A stretch of 64,000 nucleotides of DNA, taken from NCBI GenBank assembly GCA_949987565.1, contig OX465117.1:3204214-3268213 (forward strand). Direction: 5' to 3'. Positions 45,161 to 57,100 of the stretch are shown in pieces. This stretch comes from Luidia sarsii (Eukaryota > Echinodermata > Asteroidea > Paxillosida > Luidiidae). How positions within the stretch are numbered: position 1 is the first letter of the stretch; each line of letters opens with the position of its first letter. Under the pieces are notes generated by a model. The model saw nothing but the letters and a program-made list of their open reading frames with translations, did not search any database and was not told where the DNA came from. A program made the translations under genes and the position numbers.

Positions 45161-48100
45161 CTGAAAGAGTAAAGAGAAAAGGTCAATTAATTGCAGATAA
45201 AATCCTAAATAGGAGTGAAAGTTTCGCAGAATCGAATCGCAATTCATTTGTTGCTGTTTTGAAGAAAAAAAAATCAAAGTTTTCTTTGCCATTTTACAAT
45301 TTGTTCCCAGTCAGTTTTTCCTTTTGACTTTCAGTGAAATTCTTTGCAATCGATAAAACTTCATCGATTTGAATAACATTGCGAAATCGTACATCTTGCC
45401 CAAACTTACTTTTGCGGTATTGACGATTCGATCCTAGACCTTTGTTAAAGTTATTCTGCCTTTGGAGAAGGTCACGCCAAGATCGAAATGCCAGGCCCTA
45501 ACTTTTCAATTTGTATAGTTCATGCAATTTTAGTCAACAAGTAGTACTATTTGTATTGCCAAAAACGTTGGCTTCTTTATACGTTATCTAATCTGAATGC
45601 ACTTACGTTAGCGTCCGCCATCATGTTATCCAGTATCTTACAAATCTCAGTAAATGTCGGCCTGTACTCGGGTTTGTGTTCCCAACAATTTTTCATCATT
45701 ACGTAGCTGTGAATATGACAAATAAAGTGTATGTTTGCATCATAATGGTCACAACCAATTCATGTCCCGAAGACAGGACGGATAAATCTGGAAATGGCAG
45801 TTGCAATTATTTTTTTAATATTATGCCTTGGAATAATGCTATAATACTACGAACACTACACATTTAGATTATGGGGAATTTCTGTTATAACGTATTTTGA
45901 TTAGTAAAAAAACCTGGTGGACTTTGAATGCATTTCCCCCAATAATTAACAAATTAAAAAATGCATTTTGCAAGTTCAAGTATATTGTTAGGTTCGGATC
46001 CACATTAGTTTGCACACGTGTATAATGTGAAATACCGTAACCGAATGTCTATTGTTGCGATTACAACACTGGGACTTACATATCATCACTGCAGCTTTCG
46101 GGTTTGGGCAGCCGATATCCAGCCGTGATCTCGTCAATAACTTGCTTGGATGACATGCCTGGGTAGGGATGTGAACCTGTAACCATAGAATAGAGCTTAA
46201 TCAGCATGTCCATTCTCTTTAGAGCCTACTATTGTTGCATCCAAGTAGTTGTTCTGTTTGTCCCTTACAGTCACCTTTTGGACCTATTGGTGGCTGTTTG
46301 TGCCCATACGATGCAGACGTCAGTATCTTTCCCTGTCAATGGACTAACAATTACTTGTACCGACCATGGTGTTTTATATGGATAACACAGGACCTCTCTG
46401 TCATTTCGCTTCAGTACTGGTCTCTGAGAGAACATAATTACAAGTCAATGTGGCTTCACGCAATGCATGAGTTAAGAGACCTCCACCACTGACGCCATCA
46501 TAGCGAAATGTTGCACAGTGTACAGGATTGGCGCGCAGGATCAGCCAATTAGCTGTCTGCATTTAATCTTCAGCCGTTAACACACATGAAGCCTGCGTCT
46601 GTCATTTAAAACCGTATGCAATGTGAGTGAAGAGAAATAAGTCGTCGAGATGATAAGACTGTATATCTGGACTTACCCAAAGTGACTAGTTCCCAAAGCA
46701 GCACAGCAAATCCCCAAACATCGCTCTTAGTGGTATACAAATTATCAAGAAGTGACTCGGGCGCCATCCAACGAACTGGTACCCGTCCCTTTGATTTCAT
46801 CTCGTACTGGCTAGATTCCTGCACGTCCCTGGCCAGGCCGAAGTCTGACACCTTAGCAACCAGGTCATCACCAAGGAGAATGTTGCGAGTGGCGAGGTCA
46901 CGATGAATACACTACATTATAAATAAAATAAAAAAGATTGACGTTGAACTAGGGGTCTGTAATTAAGGTCAAAAAATAGCTCTGCTGCAAGAAGATTTCT
47001 GGCAATAAGTGACATAAGATATATAGTACAGATGTAGAGATTGTAGAGATAAAGATAACAAGCTTTGCAGAAGGAAAGTGTCAGACGACAATAGCAAAAG
47101 AACTTCATCAACGCACCGAGTTGGATGCGAGAAACTCCATTCCATTGGCGATTTGGCTGGCGAAAGATAGAACTTCACTCGGTAGCAGGAAGTTCCTGGT
47201 CTTCTTCTCTTTCAGGTCGCAGTATTGTTCTTCATTTTCACTCCGTATATATCGTAGGTAAGACTGGAGATTGCCATTTGGCAAATATTCCATAATCAGG
47301 AAAAACGGTTCTGAAAATTTGTAAAGAGTGTACATTACAGTAAACAAAGTAAATATATAAACAAAGTAAAGATCTAGCTAAACAAGTTAAATAAAGGAAT
47401 TTTTAAAAAGAATTGAAAATGGGCAAAGAAAATTATACTAGACCGGGACTTGAAGCCGAGACCTGCAGCCGATTTCAAGAAAAGTTGCGTAAGTTACGCA
47501 ACGTACAAATGTTGCGTAAGTCGTGCGCCGCTATGGCTCTTTTGTGCACTATTGAGAAAAGGCAGCGAAATGTTGCATACGTTACGCAACAAAATGTTGC
47601 GTACGCAACATTTGAAGTTTCGTGAAATGGGCTGCTGTGGCTAAAAGGACCAACAGTCAATTTCACCAAACTCATCGTAACTTACGACGATGCACAAACC
47701 ATACGGCCTATCACAACTAACGATGGGTTATCCATCGTATAACTATAAGTTGAGTTACGATGCATCGTAAGGATTTGTGAAATCCAGCCCAGCACATTAG
47801 CACCTGTGCTACCACGCTTGTAGATGGCAGACAAAATAGTCAACTATCTATGCCAGGTTGGGAGAGGGAGACAGTCAGAGACATCCAATCATTAACTGTC
47901 ATAGTCCTCCAGGGATCATGCCCCGTTTTCAATCAGATGCACACAAACAATTGACCGATTGCGCCTATAGGTCACGTGACCAATAGTGGGTATCAAACAA
48001 TAAGAACATGGCGTCCCCATATCAAGGTGCCGCTGAAGAACATTACGGAGTTTGAACCCACCTAGTACCTTACCGTAATACCCACTATAAAGGCCGCCAC

Positions 48101-51100
48101 CCACGAGAGCTATCTGCTGAGCAAAAATTCTCTCGAGGTAATTAGCTCAGCACGTAGCTCACCGTGTGCGCTGAACTTTTGGTGAGATTTCTGCCTCAAG
48201 AGGCCGTGAGACCAATATGTATCCTGGGTTTTTTTCGCTTCTCGTGGGTGAAAACTCATCGTGTGCGGCGACTTGAGCTACGTGCTGAGCAAAACATATA
48301 TATTTTTGGAAGCCATCACGTGAACAGAGCGTGCGCTTTTATTGGCCAGTTGTTATTTTTGTTGTTATAAGGAAAACTGACTGGGAAATTGTGAAATAAT
48401 TTGATAATCGGCGAAGAGAATTTGAGTGGACAGCCAGGAGAAAGTTCAAATTACAATGAATTGTTTGGATCTACAGGTGCTTAAATGTGTGAGAGAGTTT
48501 TGAGAGACTCAGTTCAAGAACGATAATACGTAGGCCCCCTATAGATTTTAATTCATTTCAATTACCTGCGTTAAATAATTATCTGGAGAACATAATTAGT
48601 TCAGTTTCAGATAACTTGGGTTCTTTTTACATGTTTGCGTAGATCTTTTCAGGCCATGGCAATCCACTTTGCATAATCGTCAAGATTATTTTTTTTTTCA
48701 GGTAGCTTTCTTTGATGGGTCTCTGACAGAAACACGAGAATCGAGCCATAGAACTCTTTCTTTTTGCCAATGCTCGTCTATCTTCAGGGTGGACGACACA
48801 GATACGAACAGGCCTAATTACAGACAGACAACAGCGGGCGCAGGGGCGTAAGAACGCCAATTTGGAAGAACGGACAAATCTATGGCCGTTTTCGAAATGA
48901 AGGCTTAGACTCGGGCTCAGGCTTCGTCTCCGTCTGACAAAACCTAAAAATCCAGGTTTTGGTTTGTTTCCGAATTTGAAGGTTTGTTGGCTTGATAGGT
49001 ACAGGGTATTCCCAAGAAAATGGTCCCAAACGCTTGTTTTAGATGCCTGTGATATTACATCGAGTAAGATATATATGACCGAAGCCTAAGCCCGAGCCTA
49101 TAGCCTTCATTTCGAAAACGGCCTAAAGGCACCAATTAACTTGACGTAATTTGTGTAGGGCGCCCTTTTCCAGGAGACAAAAGAAGATACGTCTTTTTAA
49201 TTTCCAATCTTGTGCGCCAGGTGGATTAACAGCGCAACTGCCATCGTGTCGGGCTGTCATAGGGTTGGCAGCATAGTCACTTGATACAAAGTCCATTATG
49301 TCAGATAAAAGATATAATGAATCGTGTTACCTTTCTCCGTGCAATAACCCAACATGGTGACAACGTTGGGATGGAAACCCAAAGATATGTACATTTGTCT
49401 TTCCTTCTCAAAGTCTTTCTTGTCGCCCTCGCTTGCTGTGTCTGTTCAATTGAAATGAATATCACATCGTAAAGATACATTTGTGTTGCTTTCACCCGCC
49501 ATTATTTTATGTATTAAAAACAATTTTCATACCGTTTAGGTTGTCGTGGTATTTGTGCTTAACGCGATTGCAAGGGTTGCTGCTGTGGTAGTGTGTGCTC
49601 ATAGTTGCTAATGTGGTTGTAGTTGTGGTTGTAAATGCCATTATGGATGTAAATGGATGTAAATTCCGTTGTGGTTGTAGTGGTTGCATGTTTACATCCC
49701 CATTTACATGACTGGTAATAATTGGTGATTATAATAATAACAATAGTAATAATAGTAATAATAATAATAATAAGACACTGAAGAAACAACCAAAGCTTAC
49801 TTTTAAGCATCTTGACGGCAACGGTAGACATGATTCCTTTCTTAATAATCCCTTCTGCCTCCGCTCTGTGTACAGTGGCGAACGAGCCGGCTCCGAGCTG
49901 TTCCATTATGTGGAGTTGCTCCCTCGGGAATTCTTTGTCACCGGGTTCAGAGGTCATCCTGTCGTTCCGTTTGGATCCGGAAGCTCCGGTATGATTTTCG
50001 CTGTAATCATTTGAACTTGTCTGCAATGTTCCCAAATGAAAATAACCGATCTCGTTATCTGAGACCCCAATGTTTTCATTCTAGTACCACCATTCTAAAA
50101 CATAAAATACTTTGCAAATTGTTTGCTTTACCTCATATGAAAATATTCCAACCGATATTTGTTATAGCACAGTTTGATGGATATTCGTGCAAACAACATG
50201 CTTTGTTACATAGTGCATTTTTAACATGGGACCCAACTGGGGGTAGTGCAAGGCAAGGGTTATCAATAAAAGTTAATTAGGCAAATTCCTCTCTATACAT
50301 TAACATAAATTTGTTTGTACATGAACATTCTACATATTCAAACAGTCTTTTTTTAAAGGCCCAATACAACATTGGGAGCATCGGAAAACGTCGATGTCCA
50401 CAGATTTCCTTCCAATTGACACAGTTTGTAGATGGTCGTGATAGAATCCTCATGTGAAATCTTACGGTCTGGTATGCTGTACTTCGCGAGAAATCTTCAC
50501 TCATACAACGTGAGTAATAAACTATTTATTATAGAACGATGCGTAAGCCGTGACTTTTTTTGCCTTTTTCTACTTTCTCAGATTACCATTTTGAGCTTCA
50601 ACCTTCGCAAACTGTGGCAATCATTTGACCTTTACCAATGTTGCATAGGGCCTTTAAAGGGATAATATTTTCATAAATTGAATGCAGACAATTCAATTCG
50701 ATTTTCTAATCGATCTTCTAATCGGTGTTACTTTAAGGTGTAAGCCCTATAACAATTATATACAATTTCTGAAAAAAATTAAGAGATAAATCTTGGAATA
50801 ATGTTTACTCTTTTTTCTGCCATTTCAAGTTGGTGAGCATCAACTGGTTTCTGATATCGTCTCCTTTTCATGTATCTTCGTACCATAATAATGAGTACAA
50901 TAACAAGAATCAACAGAATGACAACGGCTACCACGGATACAGCGATTACGGTCACACTCAATGGTTCCTGTGCATCTGGGGTAAAACAGTGAACAATGAA
51001 AAGTGATTGACTCTGTTATTGATTTATTGATTGATCGATCGATTAATTAATTGAATAATCAAGGAGGTGGACAAGTGTATAACGGATAAAAATAATCTAA

Positions 51101-54100
51101 ACAATAAAATAATAGACTCTGATCTCTGTTTTACGTAATAAGATAATAAATACGCAAAATGTAAACAACTTTTTTTGCGTACTATACGAAATGTTTGATT
51201 GATGAGAAAACGATCAACTATCTTGAATTAAAAGTCACCATCGCTTATAGGAGCCTATTGATTTCAGAGAGTTTTCTGGAGACTGGCTCCAAACTGTGTT
51301 TATTTCATCCATTGTTCTACTCTTACTTGTTTGGCAGTGCTGTCCCGTGAAGCCATCGACGCATTCACACAAACCTTCATCTACATTACATATCCCTCCG
51401 TTCTGACATTGCCTGTCGTTTTCGCAAGCTAAGGTAGGAGTTCAAACATGAACAAATACTATAAAACCACATGCCGAACAGGTTTGATTTTAAATATTAT
51501 ACATTTTGAAAGCGATGTTTAGACATCCATTCCTCGTGTTAGAAATAATTCCATGAACCTTGCTTACCTATCTCACATCGCGGACCTTCAAACACATTCG
51601 AACATTCACACAAGCCGTCTAGACAGAAGCCGCCGTTTGCGCATTCTCTGTCCTCCTTACACGGGCTAGTCTCTGTTAATGTCGGGAAACAGATTAATAG
51701 AAATTATCGTATCACACACTGGCTTATTCATCTTCCTATTCTAAATCTCAGAAAACTATCTGCGAAGGGAATGAATCTTTTCTCTTTTCTAAGTTTAAAG
51801 TTTGCCTCGGGATGATTGCCAGCAAATAAAGATATTGCATGGAGTCTCACGCGCGCGTGAGAGCGGTCCAGCCTGCGTCACAGGGATAAGACGCGTCCTT
51901 CATCGGTGCACACACGCGCGTCACGGAGGATTCGCGTCACGGGATGACATCAAATGGATCGGTGCGTATCATTATTATTTGATGTAGGCCGAGACGATAC
52001 AATTACCAAGATATATATTTGCCTATGTCACGCAGTATAACCGGCAAATGGCGTTTGTAATGGAAACAAATTGTAACGCCGAAATGTAGTGACGTAATCC
52101 ATCTATTCCGCTACGGATCGGAGAGTGATTTAAATATGATAAAACTAGACGCTTGAAAGAGTGAAGAAGAATAGAATATGCAAGGGAAAAGACTCAAAAT
52201 GAATCTAAACTGCAACGCAAGAATAAATCAAAGGAAAATAATGTAAGGAAATGGTCAAAATTCTTTTAATCAAAAATCTAGTAAGATAGCAAAGAAATAT
52301 TTAACGTCCCCTTGATAATATCCCTTGTAAACATCAATAAATTGGAAGATAAAATCGAGTGTTCAGTTTTACTTTGACAGTGTGGTCCGATGAACCCATT
52401 AAGGCATGAACACAAGGCTGAAGGGAGGTCACAACTTCCGCCATTCCTGCAATCCACGTGCTTTGAACAAGCTGAAGTTTGAATTTGAATAAATCAAATA
52501 TCAATTAACTACCTTTCCTCGAATTATAAATCATGAAAAGCTGAGGGCTGAAGAATTTGAAATGTGCCCAACCCCTCACAGCATATTCCAAATGAGCTAT
52601 AAAGCAATATACAAACCCAGCTATAGGATGGAAACCCCTAGCTTTCTGATCATGCATATTTTGGATCTTCGAGTCAGAAGGTAGTTCACGATATCGAAAA
52701 GGGCGCTTACCGATTGTACATAATTGACCTGAGAAATTAGGCCTACATTCACACTGTCCACTATAACAGCTTCCACCGTTAAAACAGTCCGAGTTCTCGA
52801 AACATTCCTCTGCAAGAATCCAAATGATAAACGCAATATTGTCAAAACTAAGCATAGACAAAAGAAGTTCAAATCGTGTCTGTGTACATGTATAAATAAA
52901 CTGCATAGAACATATTAGCCACACCCTGCCCGATACTGGTTAAGGTATCGACAGCATAAGTCCTTGTGTAAAATTTGACCGATTCAGATTGGAAAGTTCT
53001 TCAATACTCTTGTCAGCATACATAACGTGAGTATATTCAAATCAATGGTCATGACGTGCGTATTTTTAAATCAATGGTGATGAGAACCTAAAGTTGAAGC
53101 AAATGTCTTTATTTCTGGCTGGCGTGTTTTAATCTGTTGCCAATCTGTTTCAAGTAACTAGGATACATTAACTTTGACACGTAGAAATATATATTCTATT
53201 CACAAGGAATGCTACAGTAGGTATAGTGCTCGTTGCTTTAACAACGCCACTGCCTGGATTTCCAAATGCCACGTCCATGTTTGGTTTAGTTTACTGGTTA
53301 TATACATGTATTGGCGAATAAAGGAAGCGAATTTTTGTCAATATTCTTCCGATCTTACCCGGAATTTCGCATCTCCCGCCTGTAAATCCCTCAGGGCAAA
53401 TGCATTGATTTTTCCCCGAGCAAAAACCTTCGTTCATACAGTCATCATTGCTCCTACAAGCTGTGGTAAAAAAATCAAAACTTTAATCAAACAAATGAAG
53501 GCGCAAATGAATGGAAACCTTTAGAAGAATTTTGAAAAAAAGCAGAAAAAAATTGACTGAACCGGGACTTGAACCCGAAATCCCTGGTTTGACGTACCAG
53601 TGCTCTGAGCTTTTCAGCCCTTTCAATGGCGGCCGTCCCAAATTGTCAATTTAGGCTATGTCATCTAAAGTCGTTATTTCCTGTCGCATACAGTAATCTG
53701 ACCTCGTCGTTAGACATCATTGTTCTTTAACCACACAACATCTCAGTAACACAGATTCATGTCCTGATCGTAAGCATAAAACATGGAAACACCTGGCTTG
53801 CCTTGATTATTAAGGGGGGACATGTTTACAGTCGTTACAAAATACATTTTGCTAAAATGTTGCAAACTGCATAGACCCTACTGACTAAAATGACCAAAAT
53901 ACAAATAGCAAAGACCAACCCTATAGCATGCCCTTTCCCAAAGGCAGATCGTTCCAAAATGGCAAATAGCTAACAATATTGTTGATGTTATCTAAAGCTG
54001 CCAAGTATTATTATACCGTGGATGTCATTCTACTGCATCTTGGTTGAATTGAATTAGTTACGTCCCAGTATATAATAATCTCATATATTGGATAACACAA

Positions 54101-57100
54101 TAATATTCTTCTACTTACCTTTTTCACAAAGGATACCTTCATAGGGTTCCGTACATATGCACATGCCTTGCTCACATCGGCCACCATTCAGACAACGGTT
54201 GGTGTACGAACATAACTCTGCAAATGTTGACAAAATAACAATGGTGATAACTTTCTATTTGCATCTGGTTTCTCATCTTAGTGCAATGGTCGGAATGGCA
54301 ACATATCGCCTTTACATTTCTAAATCCAATAAACATTTGACACTGATAATAGAAATAATTATGCTTAGAAATTTAAAAAAAAAAGATTTCTCAGTGATAT
54401 AGAGGTTCCGTTAAGTAGTACGGCATACCACTTAAAACTAAACTGCAAGGATATCGATATAAGAATTACCAAGAAAAACGTACTGTGCACTTCGCATAAA
54501 GGCCCCGCAAAGTTTGGTCGACAAGTGCACTCGTCTCCCAACATGCACGAGCCGCCATTCAGACATATGCCTTGCTCCTGTCTCCTACAAAACGAATCAA
54601 AGTCTGCAGGGAAAAAAGAAGGACCACTCGGAACGTAAACAATGTATACATCATGTGTATGTGTGGAGTAATTTGACGATTCTCTTAGTGGGCTTCACTA
54701 CATCGGTACTCCAGCAACACAAATTGGACATAAAGGGGGCGCTGTTTACAAAATAGTCAACAATAAAGGCGACGAAGTGACTGGCAATGGCTTGTGTGCC
54801 ACACGGTTTACGCATAGAAATATACTTGTATCTCCAAAAAGTGGAGGGTGCAAAGTTTCGATCCAATAGCAAGACCTTGTACAGGCAGAAAATAAACTGA
54901 ATCTCATTTTGGGTGGAAGACTTAGCCATGAAATGCATAGGAGACTGCTTAGGCTCCGAATTACTAGCTTGATACTTGCATCGGCGTGTATTTATCACAC
55001 TGGATTTGACTGACTATAGACTGCGCATAGATGCGCTTCAAGTAACAGCCATAGCCGTATCTGTAATAGTCATTTCTGATCCAGTCATACATGACATGTT
55101 ACCTCGTACCTCGCTTTTCTATTCATGGTTTCAGTATATAAAGACTGTAGTATTCTTAAAGTTATGAGCTAAGATTCTTCCAAGGAGTGATAAGATTCTC
55201 ACCGTATTCACAGAATGGGCCAGTCTTCCCCGGTGGACATGAGGTACATATATTATTCTCTTCGACCTCATCAATCTGGCACGTTCCACCATTGCAGTCC
55301 TCTTCAGAAGTGCACGCTTTATATGAATACATATATACAGTTCGTTGGATTAGACTATTATCCAAAACATATATACCGTATAGAAATAATTAACTTATAG
55401 AACCACACTCGCTCGCAGAAGACATCATAAATCTGATATTATTACCAAAAACGTCAACTGTTTATTGAAGTGCTCAACTACTAAACCAACATTTTTAAAC
55501 GAACAGAGGAAGTGATACATGACAAGAGAAATTTAAACCTTTTTCTTTAAAAAGCGAGAGAAATTTGCAAGCCATTTTTTTCGTTCGTAATAAAAAACCT
55601 ATTGATGAATACTTACTGCGTCTATCACAAACAGGTCCGAAAAATCCTGGCTCGCATTCGCACGTTTGGTCATGAGGTGGATATTCCGCCGGACATTCTC
55701 CATTCAAACACTCCGATGGGACACAAGGCTTATCGGGTACTGAATATTCATGAATTAAAACGGAATTAAACCTCATGTCATTAGTGATAGGAATAGATTT
55801 TTTTTCAACGTGCATCTTTTTACTTCACATAGAGAAGACCCTTTTTAGGGATCTTGTTCTAAGAATAATTTGCACTTGAATTTCATTTCTTTTGCTGGAT
55901 GTTATTATGTGTACCGATGCCGAAAAGTGGTAATATTTTCAGTCACAGAGACAAAAGTGACCACAATGCAAATATCAAAGATCAACTGACAGACAGATCG
56001 TTCCAAAATGGCAAATAGCTGTAGCAGTATTCTTGATGTTATCTAAAGCTGCCAAATACCGTGGTTGTCATTCTACTGCGTCTCCATTAAATCAGTAACG
56101 TCCAAGCTAATACTCCCAGTATATAATCATTTCATTTATAGGTAAGGTTTTCGATATTGCACTAAACCTTAACTTGTATCTTCTTATTTTCGTCGCCAAA
56201 ATCCTCATTATAAACAAACTGACAGGTGGCATTCTTTGATTGATATTTGTCACTGTCTGGTTTGTTTCTTTGTTGGTATATGATCGCTTCTTTTGAGTTT
56301 ACTTTATCATTTACAATATTATCTTTTCATTACAGTATTATGTTTATATCAGATAAAACAACCATATGTTCAAACACTCTGGTGAGACACATGGCTTATC
56401 GGATACTGAATAATCATGAATTATAACGGAATTATAGCATTAGTGATAGGAATAGAATTGATGTTTATTTCAACATGCATCTTTTCTCTTCACCTAAAGG
56501 CGACCATTTTAGGGGTCTTGTTCTAAATTCTTTTGCTGGATGGGAACCGATCCAGAAAAGTGGTCATATTAATTTTCAATTTGAAGTCCCATAGACAAAA
56601 ATGACTACAATGCAAAAATCAAAGATCAACCCTAGCATGACATTTCTCAAAGGCCCAAAAGGTAGTCATATTTAGGGCCCAATATTTCAGTTTCATGTCC
56701 AAGAGACAGGGATTAAATATGACCTGTAGGACAGGCTTTAAGTGCCACTTTGTTTACTCAGTTGAATACGAATAATTGATAGCTTCAATTAGGAATGGTT
56801 GAATATACATTGTAACGCCAAAGATTCATATACCCATATACTATCTAATTCGAATCAATTAGTTCCGGCTTGTGACTCGTAATTATAATGAGTATGGTCA
56901 TGCAGCTACCTATGGGCCGTGGTAGTAAGCGCATATACTTACCGGATTTCTCACAGTAGAAGCCAGTGAATCGCATGGCACAATCACAGGATCTGTAGCC
57001 AAACTCACTTACTACACACTCGCCTCCATTTAAGCAGTATAAGTTATCGCAGGGTTCTTGACCTGAACCTTTAACCACGGAATAAGCACAAGGTATGATT

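Noticed and set aside
53555..53620. Functional tRNA-Asp gene
   Set aside because: The acceptor stem does not pair and the base before the anticodon is C, so a SINE head is more likely.
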